In this document: positions 1-13,700 of the stretch, piece by piece
How the letters are laid out: each line of letters opens with the position of its first letter
Numbering within the stretch: the first letter of the stretch is position 1
Position numbers and translations under genes: made by a program
Assembly: GCA_000231825.2 (NCBI GenBank)
Contig: JH720318.1
Location: 452,539-516,538 of the forward strand
DNA from: Tetrahymena elliotti 4EA
Lineage: Eukaryota > Ciliophora > Oligohymenophorea > Hymenostomatida > Tetrahymenidae
Reading direction: 5' to 3'
DNA: 64,000 nucleotides
The notes under the pieces: model-generated
Database searches by the model: none
What the model was told of the DNA's origin: nothing
Seen by the model: only the letters and a program-made list of their open reading frames with translations

Positions 1-703
1 CGGATAAACTTCTAAGCTAAACAAAGGCACAAAAAACTATAACTAATAGAACTAATAAAACACATAGAACTAATAGAACTAAAACGATACTAATAAACCT
101 CGTTATAGAAATAAAAATAGCAAGTTCCCTAAAAATAACTTTAGACGTCCATATTAATAGAGAAGTGATTTCGAGTGCAGTATTAAGGATCTTAAACCTG
201 GTTAAAACGGTCAAACTATAAAAGGAAAAGTAATATTTTTTGGAATAAATAATTAATAGCTGCTATTAAAAATAATATTAAAATAAAGAACCTCAATTCT
301 AATTTATTTTTTAATCTAAAAAGATTTTGGAATTAACTTCATACTAAAAGCCTATCAATGGTAAAGATGCTACTTTCTTCAAGGGTAGAGTTGCTGATGA
401 AACTGCTAATATTAATTTCGATTTCATGATGAAACACAACAAGCCTATTTCTTTAAACGACTTTGTTGTTTTCAATAATATTATGAATAAGATTTCAGAA
501 ACTCATCGTCACTATATTGTTGTTGGCAAGTTCGGAGGTTACACTGTTTGGAACGTAAATTTTTTTAAATCTTAGTTTCGATTAACTAATTACAATAAAT
601 TATAAAAATTCAGGAGAAATAGATCAAGATTAACGAATAAGAAAACAAATCATCTATTGAATATACACCTTCTAATGCTGCTAACAATTCTACTAAGTAA
701 TGA
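1..703 (+). CDS. OB-fold nucleic-acid-binding-like protein, 3' part only (5' end outside window)
   Basis: Three exons can be read in the ciliate code: 2-229, 324-554 and 614-703, ending at TGA 701-703. Exon one is a Gln/Asn/Arg-rich linker followed by KDLKPGQNGQTIKGK. Exon two continues as one OB-like beta-barrel, with the hallmark strand FFKGRVADETANINFDF and then HYIVVGKFGGYTVWN. The last exon ends in SSIEY plus a short polar tail. The same linker-barrel-SSIEY arrangement ends the gene at 3286-7204, so the two are paralogues. The barrel pattern (basic strand, then G.V.DETG.I.F) resembles single-stranded nucleic-acid-binding OB folds of the SOSS-B/archaeal SSB kind; that family link is inference. 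The gene enters from the left edge, so the number of upstream domains is unknown. Confidence 0.72.
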
Positions 704-1793
704 AAGAATTATAAATTCTGAGGAGGAAAAGCAAGTGATTGATAAGTAGAATTCTAAAAGAATGTTTTTAAAAGCCTATTTAATAACTTAATAGATCAAA
801 AATCAAATCTACCTACTTTTCTACCAATATACCTAAAATAAAAATTGTGAATGCTTGCTTGACAAATTGAATTATTAATATTTCATATTTTTTAATTTAT
901 ATCTAAATAATATGACTTTAAAAATGAATACACTTAAAATTTTGAAATTATTTTCTTTTTTTTACTCCCTGCAATACTATGTGGTAAAAGTGGAAGGATT
1001 TATTTATCAATAAAAATACAAAAAAAACTTTCAATAAAAAAAACTTTATTTTTGATTCAAATACTTTTTCTTAAATTTGTTTATTTCTTTTTTGAGTTTT
1101 GGAAAATTATATTATTATTATGCTTAACTTATTTAGTTCTTGAAAATAAGTTAATTGTTATTGATATTCAATCACTAAAAGTGTGGGAAATTAATAAGAA
1201 ACTTTTTTTAAAATACCTACTTATGATTAAAATATTTGTTTCTAAATTAGTTTATTTTTTTCTACCTAAAGCTTTGGACTTGGCCTTTATATTTACTTTA
1301 TTTTAATTTACTTTTTGATGCTTTAGAATAAATAATTAAAACATGCTGCTATTAATTCACATATCTTTTGTAAAAGTAATTGGAAGCTTGAATTTATTTA
1401 TGGATATCTTTTTAATAATAAAAAGTTGTCAATGATTCTGTATTTAGACATATTATTTTTAAAAACCTAGAAAAAAAGAAAATTGAGATGGATTATGATT
1501 TCTTATAACTAAATCTTCCTCGTAGAAGATTTATCAGTTTCTAAAATTTGAATTACTTAAAATATCTTTTTTGATTTTTTAGTAGATTTTTGAATTCTTC
1601 TATTTCAATCACAAAATCATCATTTTAAATAAAACTTTAAGATCCATATTTAAAATTTTACAAAAGGAAAACAAAAGCTGAAGCGTTTAAAATTCATTCA
1701 TTCACAAGCACTCATTTAATAAAAGAATAGATAACAAAATAAAATGGAAACAAAATTTTACAAAGATATGAGTATAGTTTTGACATTACTGTC
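704..1793. other. Intergenic, AT-rich
   Basis: Convergent intergenic stretch between the OB-fold fragment and the NAT9-type gene. I see poly-A/poly-T-rich sequence only. An open stretch near 1052-1306 is Phe/Leu/Ile-rich low complexity of the sort AT-rich non-coding DNA produces, and I do not call it a gene. Confidence 0.6.
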
Positions 1794-2426
<633 letters not shown>

Positions 2427-3285
2427 ATGTATATATATATATATATGTTATTTTTTTAAAATAGCTGTATATTGAATTACTGAAAGATTCAAACAAAAGA
2501 GCAATATTTGTTTTTGCAACAATATAGAGATAATATAATAATCTAAAAAACCTAAAATTTAAATAAAGCCATTGGATATTATTTTAGTCTTGAGCAAAAT
2601 ATAGCCTAAGCACAGATAAGTTGCTATTAAATTGGCGTTTTATCAATTCATTACTAATGAGTTATTAAAGTATTGTTTTAAAATTTCTATGAAGGATTTT
2701 TTTATTTACTACATAATACTTAAACATATTGGATATATTAAGATTGACGTGGGATAAATATCCACATAATTAAATTAAATAAATTCCAATAATTTTTATT
2801 CAAAACCCTACTTTAGTTAAAATTTTCTAAGATAAATAAAGGAGTACCTATCTATAAAGAATTAAATCCCTTTTATTTATGATTTTTTTATCTAAAAATG
2901 TGGTAAGTTAGTAATTATTTGAGCTATTATATGTCAAATAAATCAAATCAGACTATATTTTGAAAGGCTTTCTATAAATTTTGAAAATGAGTATTTTAAA
3001 AACTTAAAAAGAAAAATAAAGAATCTATGAGTAGATGTTATAAGGAATTTTTTGCATAGAAAGCAAATTAAATGAAAGAATTATATGGAAAAAATAAAAA
3101 CAACCAAGAGAAGAAGAGAAGGAAAAGGCATTATTTTTTTTGATAGATGTCTTAGTTTATTTATAAGGAAATCCAATTATCTTTCAAAAAGAAAAAAATC
3201 AAATAATTTAGAAAAGATATTTTTCACAATAAAATAAAAAAAAAAACTCTGTTTTCAAAAAATCAACATCAACAACAATTAAAAA
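2427..3285. other. Intergenic between divergent NAT9-like and OB-fold genes
   Basis: This holds the 5' flanks of two divergently transcribed genes. The only structured sequence I see is a short TA dinucleotide run immediately before the NAT9-like start. No conserved promoter element is recognisable and no further gene is supported. Confidence 0.6.
2430..2447. repeat. TA dinucleotide microsatellite
   Basis: An uninterrupted run of alternating T and A lies a few bases upstream of the NAT9-like start codon. Confidence 0.9.
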
Positions 3286-6200
3286 ATGACTGACTAAGGT
3301 GCATCAAAGGAAGTTCAATAATGTAAATTAAAATATTGACGAATTTTAGAATTTATTCATAACAAATTCCATTCAAGCCTTACTCATTTCTCACAATTAT
3401 TACAAAAAGACGCTACCATAGCTAGTTTGAAGGAAATTACATTATCTGCCAATAAGTTCTTAAAGAAGGAAACCAAAAAGGGATCCAAATAGAAAGAATT
3501 AAAATTCAAAGCTAAGGTATGAAATAAATTGACTTTCTTCAATAATTTTCATAAAAATATTTCACAACTCAACTCAAAATCCTTTTACAATCTTTAAGAA
3601 AAAAAGGATTTTCAGTTACTATGCTGATCTAATTAAGAAGATCTGATCATTAAATATCAAAACAACTTTTTATTTACTTACCTAACAATTTAAAATTTTT
3701 TCTTAAATAATACAGGTTGTCGATCAATAACTTGCTGATGAATCTGGTTTCATCAACTTTAAGGTTGCTGAAGGTAATTTTAATCTAAATTTTCCAAATT
3801 TTAATTTTATGAACCAAAAATAACTAAATTAGGAGTTAACCTTAACAACTATACAACTTACGAATTGACTGGTCTTTTGAGTATTATCAACTACAAGCTC
3901 AACTTAACTGTTACCTCTGCTACTCCTGTCTAATAAGTATGGTTTTATAAATCTTAAAGTCAATTTTAAGATTTTCAATTGTTATAAATAGATTATTGCC
4001 AATCTTGGTAATGAATAATTCAGTAATGTTGACTTCGACCCATTTTCTGGAAGATCCATCGTTCAAGTCAAGGATCTCCTCACCCACAGAATTGGCTAAT
4101 CCTTCTTCGCTAAAGTAAAATATTAAATTATTTACTTTTAGTTAATAATTCTGATTTTTACTTAAAGGTTAAAGAAGTTACACTTCAAGAAGAAAAGAGA
4201 GTTAAGGCTATCTTAGCTGATGCTACTGGTGCTATCGAATCAGATATTAGTATTAACAGCAAGAGTAATCAATTAATTAACATGCATTTTATAAGATAAT
4301 TTTAGAAATGGCAAGATAAAGATGAGTTATTTGTTCATTCATGTAACCACTCATGATTAATAAATTAAATAAATTAATTATCTTTAAGATCAAACATTTT
4401 TTTCTAGTTTTTTCAAATAGAAAATTAATTAAATAGTGTATTAGAACTTCTTATTTTTAGAATATAAATAAAGTGGCTATCAAAATTAGAGTTAAGCAAA
4501 TAAATTAAAGTCACTAATTTATATGATATTTTTGAATATAAATAAAGTTAGTTAAGTGATTCAATAATTTTATTTGTAAAAGAACCTATGGGTTATTAAT
4601 TAATTTAATAACTAACTAACTCACAAATTAAGTAGCAAAACAGTGTGAATTGAAAAAATAAATTAAGATATAAGTTTTTTAAATTTTAATTCCTACAATT
4701 TTCCAAATTTATTTACATCTTTCTATTTTTAAAATCTTCAAATTAGCGCATTTGTATCTATCAAAATTAATTTAAACTAACATTTATTTTTTTAATTCAT
4801 AGGAATCACTTCAGAAGTTTTAAAAAGCTTAAGCACTGACAAAGTTTACCTTTTCAGTGATACCGTCCTCTTTTTCAATGAAAATAACTAATTAGTTAGC
4901 AGATTCAACTACAGATCCAATATTGTTGAAGTTGATGATCGTTAAATTCAATAACTTTCTAACTTCAACTTGAGTGCTAAGTAATACTCAGATGCTACTG
5001 AAAAGAATGATCTTACTGATATCCTCAAAATCAGGGAAAAGATAAACAAAAAGTAGTAGATCATCAAACCTAAAAAATAAAACAGACCTAGAAGAGATCA
5101 CAGCTAAAACTAAAGAACTTTCCGTGAAACAACCCCTGTTAAAATTAACGAACTTTAGCAATGGAATAATAACCAAACATTCATAGGAAAGGTAATACCA
5201 ATCTATTTTATAAAAATTAAGTTTGAATATAATTTCATTAAATATAGATTGTCTCCCTTAATGTTGAAACCAAATAACCCAGAAATTAGATAATTGGTAA
5301 ATCTGAAATGCATTACCTTAAGGGTTAAGTTGGTGATGAAACTGGTGTCATCGATTTCGATATGGCTGAAAAGAAAGATAATAATCGTTTCTAGGTTGGT
5401 GATATTGTTAAATTCTCCTAAGCCATGAACAAGGGTAGAAACAGTTAGGAAGATAAAGTTGGAGGTCACTATGTTGAAATTAAGAGATTCGGTAGATACA
5501 CTATCATTAATGATGTAAAAAAATATAAATTTATTGATTTATTTTAAAATATCAATCATATTTCAATATTTAATTAAAGGTTGTAATTAACAATGTTAAT
5601 CAGAGCAACAACTTATCTACTTTTACACTCACCCCTAATCCTCACCCCAGAAAAAATGAATCTATTACTGGAAAAGTAAGCAATAATTTTTTTAATAGAA
5701 AATGTTTTATTAATCATAAATCTNNNNNNNNNNNNNNNNNNNNNNNNNNNNNNNNNNNNNNNNNNNNNNNNNNNNNNNNNNNNNNNNNNNNNNNNNNNNN
5801 NNNNNNNNNNNNNNNNNNNNNNNNNNNNNNNNNNNNNNNNNNNNNNNNNNNNNNNNNNNNNNNNNNNNNNNNNNNNNNNNNNNNNNNNNNNNNNNNNNNN
5901 NNNNNNNNNNNNNNNNNNNNNNNNNNNNNNNNNNNNNNNNNNNNNNNNNNNNNNNNNNNNNNNNNNNNNNNNNNNNNNNNNNNNNNNNNNNNNNNNNNNN
6001 NNNNNNNNNNNNNNNNNNNNNNNNNNNNNNNNNNNNNNNNNNNNNNNNNNNNNNNNNNNNNNNNNNNNNNNNNNNNNNNNNNNNNNNNNNNNNNNNNNNN
6101 NNNNNNNNNNNNNNNNNNNNNNNNNNNNNNNNNNNNNNNNNNNNNNNNNNNNNNNNNNNNNNNNNNNNNNNNNNNNNNNNNNNNNNNNNNNNNNNNNNNN

Positions 6201-7204
6201 NNNNNNNNNNNNNNNNNNNNNNNNNNNNNNNNNNNNNNNNNNNNNNNNNNNNNNNNNNNNNNNNNNNNNNNNNNNNNNNNNNNNNNNNNNNNNNNNNTTT
6301 ATATTTAATAGAAAAATATTAAGTAAAGAAGAAACCAAGGTCAAAGTGATAGAAACAGATCTAGTTCTTAAAGGAGTAATTAGTTTATTGGTCTTAAAAA
6401 AAATAAAAATAAAAGTATTTATTATAATTAAATAATTATATTTATATTAAAAGGAAACTATAGAAACCAACAACAAGACTAGGATAATCACAGAAATAAT
6501 TAAATTAAAGGAAGATCTACTTCTGAAAAAAATTACAGAAACAATAGATCTAGAGATAATTACAATGGAGAAAATAGAAGTGAAAGAGGCAATAACAATC
6601 AAAGAAACAACAGCAACTATAATCAAAGAAATAATGAAAGAAATAACGAGGGATATAGAAACAATAGAAACTAATCCAATAATGGACAAAGATAAAATAA
6701 TAATAGACAAATTAGAAAAACTAAGATTATCGATTTAGAACCTGGCAAGAGAGGTTAAATCGTGACAGGATAGGTATAAATTAATAGCAATTAAATAATT
6801 ATTAAATTTAAATTTTTTGTAATCAAAAGGTTATTGAAGTTGAAAACTTCTCCAAGCAAATCGGTCAAAAAACTTTGCATTTCGTTAAGGGTAGAATTGC
6901 TGATGAAACAGGCAATATTAGATTTGACATCAAAAAGCCTTAATTTGACATTAATAATGGTTAAGTTATCACTTTGGATGGTGTTAACAACAAGGTTGAT
7001 GATAATGGTTTCCACTATATTGATGTTCTCAGCAATGGTGGTGTTCACTATTCTAAAAAGGTAGAATACAATTTTTATTATATTTAGAATTGCAAATGAC
7101 TAACGTATTTTTTTAATAAGTAATTCTATAGTGTCAATAATTAAAGAGGTGGTGACTCTGATCGTTCTTCTATTGAATACGTTAAGAAGACTGTTCCTAA
7201 TTGA
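3286..7204 (+). CDS. Tandem OB-fold protein with Arg/Asn-rich linkers (interrupted by assembly gap)
   Basis: Multi-exon gene beginning MTDQGASKEVQQ and ending SSIEYVKKTVPN at TGA 7202-7204. At least four OB-like barrels are visible: LKFKAKVVDQQLADESGFIN (exons near 3420-3935), FFAKVKEVTLQEEKRVKAIL (about 4100-4260, continuing 4802-4950), EMHYLKGQVGDETGVIDF (about 5258-5515) and TLHFVKGRIADETGNIRF (about 6829-7060). Between barrels three and four lies a linker rich in Arg, Asn and Gln (about 6318-6720, with NNQRNNS-type repeats). Introns are short and AT-rich. The first inferred intron (3323-3349) is only 27 nt and is the least certain. The fourth barrel and its tail match the partial gene at 1-703. 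Likely a single-stranded DNA- or RNA-binding protein; partner and process are unknown. Part of the coding sequence is hidden in the N gap. Confidence 0.72.
5724..6297. other. Assembly gap (574 N)
   Basis: A run of N characters inside the multi-OB-fold gene. The frame before the gap ends in NESITGK plus a donor-like GTAAGC, and an Arg-rich frame resumes after it, so some coding sequence is missing. The declared gap length may be an estimate. Confidence 0.99.
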
Positions 7205-8105
7205 GAGAAAAACAACAGATCAATAAAAATTATTCGTAATGAGGAATAAACACATAACAAAAACTAAATAGCATAAAAGTGATCATCAGCTTTATATTAT
7301 TAAGATAATCACAGATATAAAGATTAGAATATTATTTAAATTATTTTTATATAACTAATCTTTTTATATCTTACATTAATAGTTATGATTTTATTATATC
7401 CTCTTGATATCATTTATTTATTTATTTATTTTTTCTTTGGTTCAGTTTTATTTTCTAATTCTCATAAAAAGTTTTTAATTTTCCAATTTATTATTCAATA
7501 TTCTTCAACAACTAAAGTATCTTACATTTAAGTTCTTATATACAGTGTAGTATTATTTACAATTTATTGTTTATTAAAAATATAAAAACAATTGTTAGTA
7601 GTTTACTTGATATGAATAAAATATAACTTAGGCAAAAGAGTAATTTGATTGTATTTGAACATTTATAATAAAATAATTATAACTAAAATTGAAAAAAAAT
7701 ATAGTTTGAAGATAAAACAACTTTTCTAAATAATAAACTTCTTAAATTTAAATTGAGTAGATTTTATTATTTATTAATTTAGTATAACTTAGAGAGAATT
7801 ATCTATATATGAGGAATTTGTTAAGAACAAAATTAAAAGCATAGATAAATAAATAATACGATTTTGTTTGGACATTTATTATGATAGAAATATCTAATGA
7901 CATTTAATCAAATTGAAATTTCAACATTAAATAGCTTTTGATATAAAAATAAAAAGTAAGGAATTCAAAAGCCTATTATGATTAATTAATAAACAAATAA
8001 GTTGGTCCAAGAAATGCATTTAATATTTAATGAAGACTCTATAATTAATTTAATGTGATATTTATAAAAAAATTTATTCAAAGATAAAGATTAAAAAATA
8101 TAAGA
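7205..8105. other. Intergenic, AT-rich
   Basis: About 900 bp between two genes on the same strand. It is AT-rich with homopolymer runs, and no coding frame, RNA gene or repeat family is supported. Confidence 0.6.
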
Positions 8106-10462
8106 ATGAACTATTCAATAGATGTAGAATAAATTCTACATAAAAGTTTTAGTAAGACTACAATAGGATTATCGTTAGCAGGATTTGCTACTTTAAGTAT
8201 TATATATTTAAATTAATTAAATTATAGGAGCTATCAGCTTCATAAAGTAATAGCCTTTCAAAAAGAACCAGCATCTTTAGTTTCATTTTTTTTATTTGAA
8301 ATAAAAAAAGCAATTATCAATTAGAACATGAAAATAATAATAAATAAATACTTGCATAAAAAATTAATCACATTTTAAAATAATTCAAGTTATATCAGGT
8401 ATATTTGTAAAGAGGAAAGTAAAGGCTTTGGAAAAATTATCACCAGATTAAAGCTTAGGTTTGATTACAATTAATAAAAAGCCACCTGGTCTTGTTAATT
8501 TTGGAAATACATGCTTTGTTAATTCTGTTTTGCAGGTATGAAATCTATTTTTATAAGTTTAGTTCATATTTAACTTGTAAATAAATTTAAATAATTATCA
8601 TGGGAATCTTGTAAAAAATAACTTTTTAACAAAAGGCTTTAGCTAGCATGCCAAAGTTCATAAGAAATCTTGAGGAGTTATGCTAATATGATGAAATAAA
8701 AGAAAATAAAGAAAGAAATGGAAATGGATAAAAAGATAAAAAAAGAATTAATATTAAAAAAAAGTAAAAAAATAAAGTTCTTGGTATCAAAGAGCAATCT
8801 CATTTAATTTGTAAAGAGCTTTTAAATATTTTGCATGGTATTTCTTGCTTTTAATTTATTTTTCTTTAAATTTACTAACTATTTTTCATAAAGTTCTCAA
8901 TGACGAAAATATGGGTAATGAACATGACTCTTACTAGCCTCATAACCTTATAAATCTTTTAGAAGAAACAAATGACTATCTATCATTCAGAGAATAATAG
9001 GTACTGATTAAATTTAAAAGATTTTTGATTTGAAAGAGAAATTAACTGTTTAAAATGTAAAATCTGCACTAGGATTCTCACGAAGTATTAAAGCTTATAA
9101 TAAATTGTTTCGAAGATACTCTTAAAAAGGGAAATTACTAGAAATATGATTTAGTCAATATTTCCAAAAAGGAGTTTACATTAAGTAACTCCTTGTTAGG
9201 CTACATGAATACTTACTTACTGTGTCTCAAGTGTGATAGAAAAGTATTTATTTAATTAAGAAAATTTCACTTTCATTTAAGCTTTATTGATAATATATTT
9301 AAACATTTTATATCAGTTTAATAATAGAATTGAGGCATTTTATGATCTATCATTAGATATTTTAGATAGATCTATTTCTACTCTTGAAGATAGTATTAAA
9401 CACTATTTCTAGGAAGAATACATAGATGGTATATTCATCAATTCGTTGAAAGAGAATTTATTGAAAATAACATTTTATAACTTTAGATGTTTAGTGCCTC
9501 AACTGTTCTATCAATGCATTTTTAAAAGAAAAGGAAAATAAAGTCAAATATCTCACAACTCAGTTTTAAAAGAATAGTGATTCAAGTAAAATAAGTTAAT
9601 TCATAAAGTGAAATTGAGACATAAATATAACATTATAAATTAGATATTTTAGTGTGCATAAATAAAATCAATGAATAAATAGAGTATGTTAAAACTGTAG
9701 GTAGTAAATCTTTAATTGAAACGGAGGACGTTGTAGGAGGAATAGCAAAATTAATTAGCGAATAAATTCAGGGATTAAAATAGGAATATAAAACTCAAAT
9801 ACAAAGTCCTTTTTTTGTTTTAAAAAGATAAATTAAAAAAGTTTAAAAAATATCGAAAACACCTGTAAATTATTTTTTTTAAATAAAAAAATATTTCAAC
9901 AAATAAAAAAATAGTAAATATTAATATTGCACCTGAAAAGACTAGTTATAAACCCATAAACAGGTTACCCAATAAAAATTGCTGATTTCATAAAATTTGA
10001 TGAATAATTAAGATTAGATTAAACTCTTGGTCTTAAAAAAAAGGAAAATATTTAAACTTATCATTTATCATCATTAATATCTCACTTAGGAAGTGATAAC
10101 TTTGGTATTATTTAAGATTTTTTTTACATTCATAAATATGATTATATTAAATTATAAAGGACACTATGTTACTTTAAGGAGAGTTTGGCATTAAAATTAC
10201 CAACCTTGTTTTTCAGAAGAGTATAATAAAACATAATATACTAAATCTTTATGGTATTTAACTTCAGATAAGGGTAAGCTAATTTATTAATTTCTGATAT
10301 TTCTTTTAAATTTTATCACTAAAACAAATTAAATTTAATAATTTTAAATGGAGAAAAGAAATAATTTTTAATATTTTTAAAGAAATTAGATACATAGAGA
10401 AAGCAGATGTATTAAAAGTGAGAGCATATATTTTGTTTTATGAAAAAATGGAAAGTGAATGA
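8106..10462 (+). CDS. Ubiquitin-specific protease with N-terminal membrane anchor (USP30-like)
   Basis: Multi-exon deubiquitinase. The first exon starts MNYSIDVEQILHKSFSK and carries one hydrophobic segment, TTIGLSLAGFATLSIIYL, then a basic stretch. The USP catalytic core follows: Cys box GLVNFGNTCFVNSVLQ (about 8483-8534), the QQD box FREQQ joined across an intron to DSHEVL (about 8990-9085), a CLNC zinc-ribbon half (about 9500), and the His box HLGSDNFGHYVTLRRV split by an intron (10083-10190). The end reads KVRAYILFYEKMESE, then TGA 10460-10462. An N-terminal transmembrane anchor directly before a USP core is the layout of USP30 and yeast Ubp16 at the mitochondrial outer membrane, so that location is inferred by analogy. 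The enzyme should cleave ubiquitin from proteins. Some splice sites between about 9580 and 9960 are unclear to me, and the second zinc-ribbon half was not placed. Confidence 0.83.
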
Positions 10463-10790
10463 GTTGTTACTATTATAAAATTGATAATAAAGTTCAGGTT
10501 GAGTATTATTTAAAAAATCATTGTTAAATAAGTTAGTTAGGAATCATTGACTCAAAAAAGCATTTTCTAAACAAACAAATAATAATATGGCTATTTTTCA
10601 ATTAAGTTAATTTAATTATAATTTATTTATAACATAATTTTGATCATTAATTTATTTATCTATCTATTTACCTACATCTTACTTGTAAGTATCTTCTTAC
10701 AAATTCTCAATTTAAAAAAAATGAGCTTTTTATGTTTAATTCTAAAAAGTATATTTGATTATGCTATATTTATTTACAAAATTTATTTTT
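10463..10790. other. Short convergent intergenic region
   Basis: About 330 AT-rich bases between the converging ends of the USP gene and the first histidine kinase. Nothing else is seen. Confidence 0.6.
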
Positions 10791-13700
10791 TCATAAAATT
10801 TCATGAGACCAATTTATTAAGAGCTGCTAAAAACCAGATTTTAGAATTGGTTTATTTATAAAATCATCCATACCAGAATCTATGGCTTTTTAACGGTCTT
10901 CTTAACCTACATAAGCTGTACACGCTATTATTATTGGTGGGTATTAGAAATCCACAGATTCATAAAATTCATTTAGTTCAGTAGCTACTTCATATCCGTT
11001 TTTGAAGGGCATTTCAATATCTAAGAATATAATTTTAGGGGCATAGCAACATTTTTGGTTGTATAAATTTTTCAAAACTTCAATAGCTTGTATGCCATCA
11101 CAAATTTATTGAAATGTAAAGGAGTATTATTGAATTATTTTGGATAGAGCATACAAATTAAATTAATTGTCATCAACAATAACTATTTAAGGGCACTAGC
11201 ACTAGGCTGTCCTGTTTAAATTTTTTTATATAATTTCTTTTACTATGTCCTATGGATTAGATTGTGAAATTGTATATTCTTACTCTTTTTCAATTATATC
11301 ATCTATTTGAACATTATATACATTTTATGACTCATTTTATTAATTTATTGATTATTTATCATATGACTCATATATAAGTGAATTATATTTGCTATAAATC
11401 CCCATATAAGATGTGAATCCTTCTTATTCAAAAAGTGGTTTTTATTATTCTAATAAATCTGTGTTTAATGTTTTAAAAGAAACAGCTGTTTTAGTTCTCT
11501 AATTTTGAAAGGTAGAAATGCTTTTTTCTTTTTTACTTAAATTCTAGACTATCTTTTAATCTTGAAAATGCTTTTAAGAGTATTATATTTGAGACTGAGA
11601 TATTTCTCCTCCTAAGTTGTTCAAAGAAGGGTCTACTTTTATACTTCTAAAGGTATCACTCTAATAAGTATGTGCATATTCTAACTTTTTGTTGCTCTGG
11701 GGAGCATAGTTTGGAATAGCTGATTCTTATTTTTATTCTAAATGTGAATCTTCTTAGAATCTATTCAAATGCTATTTATGATATTCAAATAAGTTGGTTT
11801 GCATATATTATCTTGTTTTTATATCATTTTCATCATCAAATATTGCAGTTGAATCAATCTTCATTTAAGAAGTCTCTAATATTTGCTGAATTCTTTACTC
11901 AGCACTAGAAATCCTATCATCTTTTTTTCTTGCTTATTTATTGCAATTTGTTGATTTAGAATAATTTCTGATACTGACCTACTAATCTTAGCTAGTATGA
12001 GAATCAAAGCTGCTATTTATTTCTTCATAATTTTTTTTTGAATTTTTTTCGCAAAGTTATTTAGATAGATTTTCAATATAGTAATTCTAATTCTTTGTGA
12101 GATTATCCTGGCTAGGACTCTCTTTGTTACTTTTGGATTGTTTTTATTCTTCTTATTAACTCATCTGTATTTGTTATTTTATTTTTTTATATGAGCAATT
12201 TAATTGATCTAAAATATCATTCATTTTCAAATTTTTTTCTTCATAATCTGTAATGTTCATATCTTACACTATTATACTAAAAGTTGATCCCTCTCCATAA
12301 ATAGATTCCACTGTTATGCCTCCTTCTTAATTTTACCTACTTACTAAACCTTATGCAATTGAGTGTGAAATAGTAAGACCAAGACCACATCCTTAATTAT
12401 TAAGTCCTTCATCTTACTTTTCGTATTTTATCTAATAAAAAAATATTACTAAATAAATTAAGTAGCATTTAATTTGGATTTCTTAATCTCAGTCCATTAA
12501 TATTACTAAAAAAAAATTTGAGTTTTTAAATCTAAAGAATAAATTTTGACATTTTTCATTTGAAAAAAATTACTTTTGTACAAAAAGAAAATATTTTTTA
12601 TAAGTTTTCTTCTGTAATTCCTATCCCTGTATCCTTGACATAAAGTTTATACATTCCATATGCAATCAAATAGAATCCAATTTCTATATATCCTTATTTT
12701 GTAAATTTCAAAGAATTTGAAAGAAAATTGAGAACAATCTAGCGAATTCTATTTGGGTCTGAACATATAATTTCTGAAGCATCAGGATCTATAAATAATT
12801 TGATGTCAATATTTTTCATTTTAGCTTAAATACTAACTAATTTTTAACAATCTTTCAAAAGTCCTAGTAGATTGAAGTCAAAAAAAGTGTATTTAAATTT
12901 TCCGCTATCAAGTTAAACGAAATCTAAAATATCATTTATTTAATTGAGTAATAATTTGTTTGAAAATAAAGCAGGATTTAAATATTCCTCTATATAGATA
13001 GGATTTGTTGATTAAATCTCATCTCTAAGTACTTCAAGCATAGAAATTGAGCAATTTAGAGGTGTCCTTAGCTCATGAGATAAGCTTGCAAAAATTTTCA
13101 TTTTCTCTTTTTAGATATCTGAGACTTTCTTTTACAATAACTCTTTCCATGAATCTTAGACTAATATAAGTATATGTCTATAATTATTATCTTTAGCATC
13201 TGTTAAATCTAAAGGAATAAACTAAAAACACAGATCTGAATTCTAATAATTAATCTTTAGAAAAAATAAATTACTAAATCAATAAATAAAAAGATTTTTA
13301 CTTAAAGTTTTGTAATACCATCACATTATTATACATAATGAACTTCTTCTTGTTACTACTTGAGTTAAGAAATAAAAGATTTTCTTTAATCTTAAAGTTT
13401 AGGCTCATCTAAAACCTTATCTTTAATCTCTATATTTTGCTTCTCCTCTTCATTTTATTTAAAAAAATTAAAAGTACAGCCTTATTAATTTTATTAATTA
13501 AAATTTTTGTCGATATTTATATGCTTTTAAGATGGATTTTTTTAAAATATTTAACTAATTATTTCACTCACACTAATTTTTTTTGCAGTAATATTATTTT
13601 ACTCATCCTATTCAACCTACTATTATTATTCTTTTAAATAAAAAGTTTAATTTTTAAATTTAAACTAATGTTTGTTTTACTTTGTTTTTTAGCTTGAAAT

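Noticed and set aside
1052..1306. 84-residue plus-strand open frame
   Set aside because: Phe/Leu/Ile/Lys-rich low complexity with no family pattern. Such frames arise easily in about 85% AT DNA.
5613..6344. Minus-strand open frame across the N gap
   Set aside because: Almost entirely N; its ends are the complement of the OB-fold gene.
6447..7064. Open frames on both strands
   Set aside because: Shadow frames of the Arg/Asn linker and last OB barrel of the multi-OB gene.
13437..13637. Hydrophobic plus-strand open frame
   Set aside because: Antisense to the polar linker of histidine kinase copy 1, including its introns.
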